Part shown: in pieces, positions 26,913 to 34,759 of the stretch
How the letters are laid out: every line of letters starts with the position of its first letter
How positions within the stretch are numbered: the stretch's first letter is position 1
Origin: DASVDE01 sp963740065
GTDB lineage: Bacteria; Actinomycetota; Thermoleophilia; Solirubrobacterales; 70-9
Reading direction: 5' to 3'
Assembly: GCA_963740065.1 (NCBI GenBank)
Contig: CAVUCS010000006.1
Location: 124,001 to 188,000 of the forward strand
DNA length: 64,000 bases
Translations under genes and position numbers: made by a program
Notes under the pieces: model-generated
What the model saw: only the letters and a program-made list of their open reading frames with translations
Databases searched by the model: none
What the model was told of the DNA's origin: nothing

Positions 26913-27980
26913 TTCCGCGCGCAAAGCCATTGCATCAGCTCGCCGCATGGAGCCGGGGCTGGCAATAATCGCCCAAGCCTGCGCCTCTTCGAGCTCGGCA
27001 AGAAGCCCGGCCTGCCCAACGGGTCCGCTGGCTTTCACGTCTACGCCATTGCCAAACGCACTAGCGACGCTCGCGGAAGCCTCAGATGCCACACCCCCGC
27101 ATGGAACAAGCAGCAACGTATCCGGCAGGCTGCCCCCACCTAGAGATCGCAGACGCTCTCGAGCATGTTCGGCCGACGGAATCGCCTGGGGAGACCTGAG
27201 GTCAGCAAGCAGTTCAACCTCGAGAGCGGCCTCTACCCCCTCTGCGGTGCGTAACCGTCCCACCAACAGCGCAAGCACGAGCGAGAGTGAAAGCCCGAGA
27301 GCCAAGCCGACAACGCCGCCTACTATGGTCGGCCGAGACCGCGAGACCGTCGTTGTAGTCAGCCGAGGATTTCTCGTGACCGAGTAGTCCACTGCCAACG
27401 TGGCCCGCAATGTCTGCGCTTGTGCCAGGAGTTCAATTACTGCCTTTTGGGCTACAGGCCTGTCACGGATAAAGGCACGGTCGAGACTCCTTTGTAGCCC
27501 TCGCTCACCTTTTGCCAGCAAGCGATCAACGTAGTGGAGGCGTGCCCCATGAATCGCTTTCAACCAAGAAAGAAGCAGCGCCTTGGCCTCGGCGTCTGAG
27601 TCGGCGCTAGCAATAAGCGCTATGGGCGGATTTGGACCGCCATCGGGCGGTTGGCTAAGTTCGAGGTGGTCGGTCAAATATTCAAATGACTGGCCAGTCT
27701 CTACTTCTAGATGCTCGACAATCCGATTGTCGAAGAAATCCGCCGCCTGCGGCCCACTTGGAGTTGATAGCCCCAGATCGGTCACTGCGCTGTTGGCCCC
27801 GAGCGGCCGCGCGGTAATCCACGCGCGATAGTTGCTTCCGTTCTCAGAGGCTCCGCTTAGATACCCGACGACGAGGCCCACAATGCAAAGCGCGACTATC
27901 GCCCAGGCGTAAGCCTTCAACGCAGCTACGCCCTCGCGCGCCGCCGCAATGCCGGTCAACGAACCCCCGTCTACAGCCAC
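26868..27980 (-). CDS. Wzz-like polysaccharide co-polymerase with degenerate C-terminal kinase-like domain
   Basis: A 370-residue membrane protein controlling chain length or export in such clusters. First helix near residues 24-42 (YAWAIVALCIVGLVVGYLSG), a periplasmic/extracytoplasmic part rich in helices (residues 43-210), second helix near 215-240 (IVGGVVGLALGLSLSLVLALLVG), then a cytosolic domain (EVELLADLRSPQAIPSAEHARERLR, DTLLLVPCGGVASEASASVASAF). That arrangement matches Wzz fused to a BY-kinase domain, but the position where Walker A should be reads PCGGVASEASAS with no GK[ST], so ATP binding is unlikely. Start at 27980 is a GTG-type/ATG-like codon at the first residue of the open frame. 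Divergent from the methyltransferase at 28065. Confidence 0.78.
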   Translation of the reverse strand: MAVDGGSLTGIAAAREGVAALKAYAWAIVALCIVGLVVGYLSGASENGSNYRAWITARPLGANSAVTDLGLSTPSGPQAADFFDNRIVEHLEVETGQSFEYLTDHLELSQPPDGGPNPPIALIASADSDAEAKALLLSWLKAIHGARLHYVDRLLAKGERGLQRSLDRAFIRDRPVAQKAVIELLAQAQTLRATLAVDYSVTRNPRLTTTTVSRSRPTIVGGVVGLALGLSLSLVLALLVGRLRTAEGVEAALEVELLADLRSPQAIPSAEHARERLRSLGGGSLPDTLLLVPCGGVASEASASVASAFGNGVDVKASGPVGQAGLLAELEEAQAWAIIASPGSMRRADAMALRAELGGIGPAPAGLLII

Positions 27981-28064
27981 AGCCGCATCCTATTTGACTA
28001 CCGCTACAGACAGCAGGGACTGCGATGAGGGCCTGTCGACTCGACGGTCGGTAGCGTTCCGGCT

Positions 28065-28873
28065 GTGTCCGCGGTAAGCCCAGACCACAATCAAGACCTA
28101 GCCTACGAGCGCGCGGTTATCGAAGCGCGGAAGAATCCAGCGCTCCAACCCTTGATCGAAGAGGCATTCCTGGAAGAGGATTCAGTGCGAGCGCTCGAGC
28201 GCTTCCGAGCCAGTGAGCATGCGTCTCGAGTGCGACGGCTCCTTGACAGGGTTCAAGTGGAACCTGGCAGCTCTGTGCTCGATTTCGGCGGAGGCAGGGG
28301 CGTAGCTCGCCGCCACTCTCAGCATGGAAGGGTTCCAAACCACCCTTTGTGAACCTAACCCCTCCTCCGTTTGCGGAACGGGCAGCGGAGGCGCTGCGAG
28401 CAGCTGCCTCCCTTGACTTCGAGATTGCGATGAAGGGGATCCAGGAGTTGAGAACGGGCACCTACAGCGCAGTCGTTTGTAGGGCCGTCATTCATCATGT
28501 TGAGCCCCTTGTTCCCGTCCTACGCGAAGTGTTGCGGGTCCTTGAGCCGGGGGGAGCCTTGGTATGTAGCGACGAGCCAACCGTCCGCAATGAGCGCGAC
28601 CTGGAACAGCTCAAGCGCGACAACGTGTTCGTTCAATACGGCGTGCACGAGACAGCCTTACGAAGAAGTGACTACACCCGGTCCTTACAGGAAGCAGGAT
28701 TCCAAGGAATCCGAATTGGGTTCCCAGTTAGCTGGGTGGACTATCGCAATATTGTCCGACCCGCAACCAACGTGGCAATGGCCTTGCCTCTCTATCTCCG
28801 GTACTACATTCGATCGAATCTACGGCCGAAACCAGGCGAAGTTCGGACGATAGTTGCCAACAAGCCGTCGTGA
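28065..28873 (+). pseudogene. SAM-dependent methyltransferase, two frameshifts
   Basis: Frame 1 (GTG 28065) gives an N-terminal helical part and motif I VLDFGGGRGVA. A middle frame reads TLSMEGFQTTLCEPNPSS (acidic motif II), and the third frame FAERAAEALRAA, YSAVVCRAVIHHVEPLV (motif IV), LREVLRVLEPGGALVCSDEP (motif V/VI). Breaks are near 28301-28310 and 28366-28371; removing one base at each gives 269 codons of continuous class I methyltransferase. Third-frame stop overlaps the hldC start (GTGA). Probably methylates a sugar or lipid-linked intermediate; acceptor unknown. Confidence 0.75.
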
Positions 28874-29400
28874 CGAAGCAACAAGCACACATCGAGTTAG
28901 ATGAAGCCAAAGAGCGGAGCGGAGGACAAGTATTCGACCGCGCCCAGCTTCTGGCGGAGCGCGAGGTATGGCGCAAAACGGGTGCCATCACTGTCTGGAC
29001 AAACGGCTGTTTCGATCTACTTCATGTCGGCCATATTCGGTTCCTCAAGCAGGCCCGTACACTCGGCGACATCCTAATCGTCGGCATCAATGCCGACGCA
29101 AGCGTTAGAGAACTCAAGGGGCCCGACAGGCCAATTGTCCCAGAGGCCGAACGAGCCGAAATCATCGCGGCCCTCGGCGCAGTGGATGCGGTAACCATCT
29201 TCCCCGAAGCAACTCCCATCTCGATTCTCGAGAAGCTGCAACCAGATATCCATTGCAAGGGCGGGGACTACGCCGATACCGGCGAAGATTCACTGCCTGA
29301 GTCCGAGACCGTTCGGGCATATGGAGGGCAGATCAAGATCCTTGACCTCACCCAGGGGTCCTCCACTTCGGATCTCCTCCAGCGCACCCAGATCGGCTGA
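28870..29400 (+). CDS. hldC: D-glycero-beta-D-manno-heptose 1-phosphate adenylyltransferase (HldE C-domain/HldC-like)
   Basis: Activates heptose-1-phosphate with ATP to ADP-heptose. The 176-residue cytidylyltransferase-fold protein has VWTNGCFDLLHVGHIRFLKQ (TNGCFD and the HxGH motif), LIVGINADASVRELKG, and the C-terminal signature EKLQPDIHCKGGDY with ILDLTQGSSTSDLL. This matches the RfaE domain II family at normal length with a short extra N-terminus. GTG 28870 overlaps the preceding stop; the heptokinase follows within 5 bases. Together they are the split equivalent of bifunctional HldE. Confidence 0.92.
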   Translation: MTKQQAHIELDEAKERSGGQVFDRAQLLAEREVWRKTGAITVWTNGCFDLLHVGHIRFLKQARTLGDILIVGINADASVRELKGPDRPIVPEAERAEIIAALGAVDAVTIFPEATPISILEKLQPDIHCKGGDYADTGEDSLPESETVRAYGGQIKILDLTQGSSTSDLLQRTQIG

Positions 29401-29404
29401 ACTG

Positions 29405-30412
29405 TTGGCAAACTCAGCTCCAATCTCAGCGGCGATTGATGTCCTCGGCAGGCATCGTGCCCTAGTTATCGGCGATGCAATGATCGACCACTACGTTTGG
29501 GGAAGAGCCTCACGCATATCCCCAGAAGCGCCAGTCCCGGTCGTTCAAGAGAGTGAGCGAAGTTCTAGTCCTGGGGGCGCCGCCAATACCGCCGTCAACG
29601 TAGTTGCGATGGGCGGAGAAGCAACCCTGCTCGCCATTGTTGGCGGTGACCTAGACGGCCGCAAACTAGACCAGCTACTTGACTCTGGTGGCGTAGTTCG
29701 GCAACTGATCCCCACACCTGATCGTCCAACCACAGCGAAGACTCGCGTGATGGCCGGAACACATCAAGTCGCACGAATCGACGCCGAAAAGCCAGGCAAA
29801 CTGCCAGCCGATATAGAGAACGAACTGCTCAACGCAATAGAAGCAAGCGTTACAGAAGTGGATGCCGTGCTGATCTCTGACTATGCCAAGGGCGCGATCT
29901 CAGAGGCGGTAGCTCGTTGCGCAATCGAGGCTGCGCGGCAACGTGGGCTACCGGTCGTGGTAGATCCCAAGGGTCCAACGTTCGACAAGTACAAGGGTGC
30001 AACCTTAATTACCCCAAACGAGGAAGAGGCGCGTCTAGCCGCCGCCCTCCCAATAGATGCCGATATTGACTCTGTCGCAACTCGGTTGAGCGAAGTCATG
30101 CCAAGTTCGAACCTGCTCATTACGCGAGGGGGGCAAGGAATGGCCCTCTTCCCTGACAACGGTCAACGCTTTGATGTGGCAGCAATCGCCCACAAAGTCC
30201 ACGACGTCACCGGTGCCGGAGATACAGTTGCCGCAGCCCTCGTAGTGGCAATGGCGGCCAAGGTGGAGCTCCGCTTGGCAGTTCGACTTGCCAACGCAGC
30301 AGCAGGGGCAGCCGTCCAGCAAGTTGGCGTAGCGAGGGTGACCCGAGATGATTTGCGGCGATCGATCATGCATGACGGCGATGGATCTTCCGAAACCGCA
30401 GCAGAACATTAG
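29405..30412 (+). CDS. hldA: D-glycero-beta-D-manno-heptose 7-phosphate kinase (HldE N-domain/HldA-like)
   Basis: PfkB-family kinase making heptose-1,7-bisphosphate. Key segments: ALVIGDAMIDHYVWGRASRISPEAPVP split over family motifs (GDxMLDxYxxG and RxSPEAPVPV), SSPGGAANTAVNVVAMGG, VLISDYAKGAIS, VVVDPKGPTFDKYKGA, LITPNEEEA and the anion-hole/catalytic TGAGDT. The PEAPVPV and DPKG motifs identify RfaE domain I rather than ribokinase. I choose TTG 29405 (335 residues), since upstream sequence is inside hldC. GmhA, GmhB and HldD, needed to complete the pathway, are not in the window. Confidence 0.92.
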   Translation: MANSAPISAAIDVLGRHRALVIGDAMIDHYVWGRASRISPEAPVPVVQESERSSSPGGAANTAVNVVAMGGEATLLAIVGGDLDGRKLDQLLDSGGVVRQLIPTPDRPTTAKTRVMAGTHQVARIDAEKPGKLPADIENELLNAIEASVTEVDAVLISDYAKGAISEAVARCAIEAARQRGLPVVVDPKGPTFDKYKGATLITPNEEEARLAAALPIDADIDSVATRLSEVMPSSNLLITRGGQGMALFPDNGQRFDVAAIAHKVHDVTGAGDTVAAALVVAMAAKVELRLAVRLANAAAGAAVQQVGVARVTRDDLRRSIMHDGDGSSETAAEH

Positions 30413-30425
30413 GCTCGGCCAAAAT

Positions 30426-31622
30426 ATGGCAAGCCGCGCTCTCTTTCGATCTAGCGGCGCTGTTGCTTGCGCAATAGGACGAGCAACTCGACGGACACCA
30501 GTAGCAGAGGGGGCCGGACCTCTAGTCGTTCAACTTGGCGACATAGGTGATCTGGTACTCACCAGTCCGTTTCTGCGCGAACTGCACCTTGCCTCAGGCA
30601 GCAACGGCGGAGGCATCACCCTCGTCGTAAAGCCAACCGTTTACCCCCTTGCGGAGCTTTGCCCATATGCAAGTCGGATTCTTGCTTTTGACGCACGGCG
30701 CACTCGCATCGCCGGGGCGCTCTCAGGTCTGTTGAACGCGCGACGTTTCGCCAACACCACACTCACCAGTGAATACGACGTCGCCTGGAACCCACGTTTC
30801 GATCTCGACGAACTCGGAGCCACCTTTCTAATGCACTATTCCGGTGCCCCGAAGAGGATTGGATACTCAGAGCATGTTTCGCTAAGTAAGGCACAGCGAA
30901 ACCATGGGTACGACTGCATTTTGACTCGGCCAGTGGTTCCAATGCCCGGTATGTCACGCCACGAAGCCGACCGGCTGTTAGGCCTACTCGAAGCTGAGGG
31001 TTTTCCAGTGACGGATCGTCGCCTTGAACTCTGGCTTGAGTCGAAAGATGAGACGGACGCTCACGAATTTCTAGCCCTCGCTGGATCCAGGATGCCCATC
31101 GCGCTCGGCATTGGAGCCGGCCATCCAAAACGCTGCTGGCCCCCGGACCGTTTCGCGCGGGTGGCTGAGTACCTCTACCGAGAACATGGTGCGATCGCGG
31201 TCCTGCTCGGTGGCCCCGCCGAACGTTCAGCCGCCGCACAAATCTCGGGCGCTTCACAGGTACCGGTGGTCGACGCAGTCGGCCACCTCTCGCTTCGTGC
31301 AACAGCTGCGCTCATTCGACGGTGCCTCCTTTACGTCGGCAACGATTCAGGGATTCTGCACGTCTCAGCTGCCTCTGGAATACCTGTCCTCGAAATTTCC
31401 TGCCATCCAGTCGGTGGAGACCTCGAGCATCCGAACTCTCCCGAACGCTTCGGTCCTTACAGGGTTCCCAGCGTCATTCTGCAACCCGCCCATCCCGCCT
31501 CAGCCGCCTGTGTAGTCGGCTGCGATGCTGACGGGCCACACTGCATTGAGGGAATAGCTGTCAACGAAGTGCTGGATGGCATATCCACGCTGTTCCGCCA
31601 CGCCAAAGGGACATCACCCTGA
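30426..31622 (+). CDS. GT9 family heptosyltransferase
   Basis: GT-B glycosyltransferase of the ADP-heptose:LPS heptosyltransferase family. N-terminal PLVVQLGDIGDLVLTSPFL is the classic GDxxxTxP acceptor-domain motif; C-terminal part has IALGIGAGHPKRCWPPDRFA (GAGxxxKxWP donor site), AVLLGGPAER and the donor-binding signature VGNDSGILHVSAASGIPVLE. About 398 residues. The frame is open from 30348 and an earlier ATG (30372) is possible; 30426 follows the hldA stop. Adjacent hldC and hldA support an ADP-heptose donor. Confidence 0.88.
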   Translation: MASRALFRSSGAVACAIGRATRRTPVAEGAGPLVVQLGDIGDLVLTSPFLRELHLASGSNGGGITLVVKPTVYPLAELCPYASRILAFDARRTRIAGALSGLLNARRFANTTLTSEYDVAWNPRFDLDELGATFLMHYSGAPKRIGYSEHVSLSKAQRNHGYDCILTRPVVPMPGMSRHEADRLLGLLEAEGFPVTDRRLELWLESKDETDAHEFLALAGSRMPIALGIGAGHPKRCWPPDRFARVAEYLYREHGAIAVLLGGPAERSAAAQISGASQVPVVDAVGHLSLRATAALIRRCLLYVGNDSGILHVSAASGIPVLEISCHPVGGDLEHPNSPERFGPYRVPSVILQPAHPASAACVVGCDADGPHCIEGIAVNEVLDGISTLFRHAKGTSP

Positions 31623-31623
31623 G

Positions 31624-32289
31624 CTACGAAGTCGAAGCAGCTTTTCTTCCACAAACGTAAAAACTCATGTAGTGGTCAGGGCCGTCATCAAAGGCGCCGA
31701 TCTCGAATCCCTCCCCCTCGAGGAACTCTTTGATGACAGATGGCGACGGTGCCCAAACATGCGCATCACCGACGAACGCTGATCCTGGTTCCCAGATCTT
31801 GCACTTGGGGTGCGGAAGGTAGAGAAAAATCGTCCCACCCGGGCGCAGCAGCTCAACCCAACTGGAGAGCGCCCCGCGCCAATCATCTATGTGCTCAAGG
31901 CAATGCGAGCTGAAGACATAATCGAGTTCTCCCGCCTTGAACTCGTCGATTGAATGTTGCGCGCCCGGTCCTCGCCAGATGTCCACCGGAGTCGCACCTG
32001 GCAACGGCCAAATCCCAGCGCCTATATCGGCGCCATGGCCCTTGCACAATTTGGAAGCGACCCCCGCGATTTGGTGGCTCGCGCCGCCCATGTGGAGATA
32101 GTCGGGGTAGAAATCGCCCCCATAAATCCAACCCCCGTCCGTCCGCTCCACATCTGGGTGTTTGGCCAAATCAGGATACGTCTGAAGGATGTCGGGCGGA
32201 TGGCTGCCAAGCGCTGGGCCAAGCCGCAGTGCCAGCCGCCATCCCCGCAGCCAAGAGGTCAGTCCCGTGCCTTTGTCCCCGGTGTCCAT
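31624..32289 (-). CDS. Class I SAM-dependent methyltransferase-like protein
   Basis: A 221-residue protein resembling methyltransferase domain 11: KGHGADIGAGIWPLPGATPVD holds motif I (GADIGAG), DYVFSSHCLEHIDDW is the motif IV region, and LSSWVELLRPGGTIFLYLPHP the post-motif strand. The C-terminus (FLEGEGFEIGAFDDGPDHYMSFYVC) is typical of glycan-cluster methyltransferases. It is convergent with the heptosyltransferase, one base between the stops, and divergent from wzx across 128 bases (32290-32417) in which no gene or clear promoter was seen. Confidence 0.78.
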   Translation of the reverse strand: MDTGDKGTGLTSWLRGWRLALRLGPALGSHPPDILQTYPDLAKHPDVERTDGGWIYGGDFYPDYLHMGGASHQIAGVASKLCKGHGADIGAGIWPLPGATPVDIWRGPGAQHSIDEFKAGELDYVFSSHCLEHIDDWRGALSSWVELLRPGGTIFLYLPHPKCKIWEPGSAFVGDAHVWAPSPSVIKEFLEGEGFEIGAFDDGPDHYMSFYVCGRKAASTS

Positions 32290-32417
32290 AGGTGAGCCAT
32301 GCTAAAGAAGTAGTCCGCCGAGCCGCCGAGCCGCTAGCCGCCGTGACCTTCACAATGGGAGCAATGCCGCCGACTTCCCCACCGCAATTCATCGACGAGA
32401 ACGGCTGTTAAGCAACC

Positions 32418-33830
32418 GTGTCCCGACGCTTGGTGGCGGATGTCTCTTGGCTTTGGGCCGGCTATGCCGGGCGCTCCCTGGCCTTCCTGGGCGTAACCAT
32501 CCTGCTAACGCGATCACTGGGACCTCAAGGCTTCGGCGAGCTGTCTCTCTTCATGGCCCTGGGCCTCGGCGTCGCTTCGCTGGCAGGCTCGTGGCCGTTT
32601 CTAGCGGTGCCGATTCTCGCGCACCGCGGACGCCAGATTGCGGAAATATTCCCATCTGCCGCGCGACTCGCGGCGATCGGAACCCTTGCGTGCCTTGCGG
32701 TAGCGCTTCCCCTGGCCTGGAAGATCCTCGCACCGAATGCAGCCGTGCTGCTAATGCTTTCAATCTACGCAATTGCCTTGGTCAGCTTCCAAGGTTTGTA
32801 CGGCGTCTTTCAGGCCGAAGGGCGGATGCGAGAAATCGCAACAGTGCAGACCGGAGAGCGGCTACTGACCTTGGCGGTCTTGATCGCGATCATCATCGGC
32901 TCTGTCCTTACAGTGCGTATAGCTGAAGGTACCCTCGTCTTGGCAGCAGTCACGGCAAGCTTCTTTGCTTATCTGTATCTGACTAGACACGAAACCCTGT
33001 TTGGGAGCACACGCGATGGGGAACTAGACTGGCGCACGGTTCTCAAGACCATCGGCGCGATGGGGATCGTCAACGCCGCCAGCTATGGAGTTGCCTGGAT
33101 AGACATCTACCTACTTGCTGCGTTCAAACCCGACGCCGACGTCGGCATTTACTCCCTCGCCTACCAGATCTACACCTTCACGCTGCAACTCGCATCTCTA
33201 TGGATTGTCGCAACCCTGCCGCGCCACGCCCGCTCATTTCACGCCGGCATTGCGCTCGCGGAGCAGCTTCCGCGGAAAGAGATGCTGATGGGAGTACGGC
33301 TCTGGGCCAGTTTGATTGGGCTCGGGGCAGTAACCGCCGCGATTACCCTCGCGGCGATCTTCGGATCGGACTTCTCCGAAAGTGCCCAGCCGTTGATGAT
33401 TCTCCTATCCGGCGCGTCGTTCCTCGCTGCGTACCTGGCAGTTGTCTCCGTGCTAATCGCCGCCGATGAGAGCCCGCTAATCGCAAGGGTGAGCATCATC
33501 TGCGTCACGATCAACATAGTCGTTGACCTTGCCCTAATCCCGACCATAGGTCTTGCCGGACCCGCAATCGCAACAACTGTGCAAACAGTCGTCGGGGCAG
33601 TCTGGCTACTCTTCCGCACCCTTGGATCCCATCGCCTATTGGAGATTGTCAAGATCAATGTGCCTGTGGCAGTGGCCCTCGGGGTACTAGCCGTCGACCC
33701 CGGCTGCCCCGCCTTGCTCGCAGTCACCGGGGTCGTTTCCGTCCTTACAGCACTGCCCGCGCTCCGCTGGCTTAGAGAAAATGGTGCGAGGCTGATATCG
33801 GGCGCAGCCGACGCGCCACTTCAACCATGA
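32418..33830 (+). CDS. Wzx-type lipid-linked oligosaccharide flippase
   Basis: Moves the lipid-linked glycan unit across the membrane. The 470-residue protein has about 12-14 hydrophobic helices in the MOP exporter arrangement: N-terminal WLWAGYAGRSLAFLGVTILLTRSLGP split by the typical RxLGPxGFGELS motif, YSLAYQIYTFTLQLASLWIV in the middle and late helices MILLSGASFLAAYLAVVSVL and VDLALIPTIGLAGPAIATTV. Start GTG 32418. Four-base overlap (ATGA) with the next glycosyltransferase gene. Marks the cluster as Wzx/Wzy-dependent rather than ABC-dependent. Confidence 0.9.
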   Translation: MSRRLVADVSWLWAGYAGRSLAFLGVTILLTRSLGPQGFGELSLFMALGLGVASLAGSWPFLAVPILAHRGRQIAEIFPSAARLAAIGTLACLAVALPLAWKILAPNAAVLLMLSIYAIALVSFQGLYGVFQAEGRMREIATVQTGERLLTLAVLIAIIIGSVLTVRIAEGTLVLAAVTASFFAYLYLTRHETLFGSTRDGELDWRTVLKTIGAMGIVNAASYGVAWIDIYLLAAFKPDADVGIYSLAYQIYTFTLQLASLWIVATLPRHARSFHAGIALAEQLPRKEMLMGVRLWASLIGLGAVTAAITLAAIFGSDFSESAQPLMILLSGASFLAAYLAVVSVLIAADESPLIARVSIICVTINIVVDLALIPTIGLAGPAIATTVQTVVGAVWLLFRTLGSHRLLEIVKINVPVAVALGVLAVDPGCPALLAVTGVVSVLTALPALRWLRENGARLISGAADAPLQP

Positions 33831-34756
33831 ATCCCACCGTCTACATTCCAAACTTAAATGGAGGGGAGATGCTGGCGCAAACGCTGAAGAGCGTAGCGCC
33901 ACCAGACGGCATCAGAGTAGTTGTTGTAGACAACGGTTCAAGAGACGGCTCGGTAGTAATGCTCAAGGAGAGCTTCCCGGAAGTGGAGCTCATCGCCCTG
34001 GAAGAGAACATCGGCTTTGGGCGTGCACTCAACCTTGCGGTAAATCAAATCCCTGGCGATCCTTTGATCTTCCTCAACAATGATGTCGAATGTGAACCCG
34101 ACTTTGTTGAAACGCTGTTGGAGGCCCTGGATGACGACGTTGCCTCGGTCGCCGGCGTGCTGACTCAGCGCGACGATCCAGAGTTAATCGACTCGGCTGG
34201 CGTGGTGGTGGAAAGAGACACACTGATGGCCTTCGACTATCTGCACGGCAGAAGTATTGACTGCTTGCGCTCGGCGGCGGCGCCCCTTGGCCCCACCGGC
34301 GGAGCGGCTCTATTTCGACGCGATGCGTTTACCTCAGTTGGCGGGTTTGACGAGCGAATCTTTGTTTACTACGAAGACGTCGATCTGGCCTTACGAATGC
34401 GGGCGGCTGGGCACAACTGCGTCCTCGCGCCCCAAGCAAGGGCGCTGCATGCCTTTTCTGCAACGCTCGGCAGCCGTAGCGGCGCTAAGTTTGAGATGAC
34501 GGGTTGGAGCCGGGGGTATTTGATGAGGCGATACGGCGTGCTTAGCGCGCCTGGTTCGGCATTACGAGCCCTAGCCTGTGAGGCGGCGATCAGCGCGGGG
34601 CAGTTGCTTAAAAATCACACAGCCCGCGGCTTGAAGGGACGAGTGCGCGGCTGGCAGGCTGGCAAGAGACTCCCGCGACACGAGGTGCCAGACACAGGCA
34701 TGGTCAACCTTTCCGTCGCCGAGCGACTGCGACTGCGGGCCAGCAGGAACCGATAG
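33827..34756 (+). CDS. GT2 family glycosyltransferase
   Basis: A 309-residue GT-A enzyme. VYIPNLNGGEMLAQTLKS, VVVDNGSRDGSV (UDP/dTDP-sugar site), LIFLNNDVECEPDFVE (metal-binding DV/DxD-like), GPTGGAALFRRDAFTSVGGF and VYYEDVDLALRMRAAG (catalytic ED). The RYGVLSAPGSALRALACEAAI tail is a conserved C-terminal helix. Its closest relative in this window is the gene at 51927-52910, which shares the LIDSAGVVV, LMAFDYLHG and SATLGSRSGAKF segments. Many members with this layout are rhamnosyltransferases. Overlaps wzx by four bases. Confidence 0.88.
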   Translation: MNPTVYIPNLNGGEMLAQTLKSVAPPDGIRVVVVDNGSRDGSVVMLKESFPEVELIALEENIGFGRALNLAVNQIPGDPLIFLNNDVECEPDFVETLLEALDDDVASVAGVLTQRDDPELIDSAGVVVERDTLMAFDYLHGRSIDCLRSAAAPLGPTGGAALFRRDAFTSVGGFDERIFVYYEDVDLALRMRAAGHNCVLAPQARALHAFSATLGSRSGAKFEMTGWSRGYLMRRYGVLSAPGSALRALACEAAISAGQLLKNHTARGLKGRVRGWQAGKRLPRHEVPDTGMVNLSVAERLRLRASRNR

Positions 34757-34759
34757 CCG

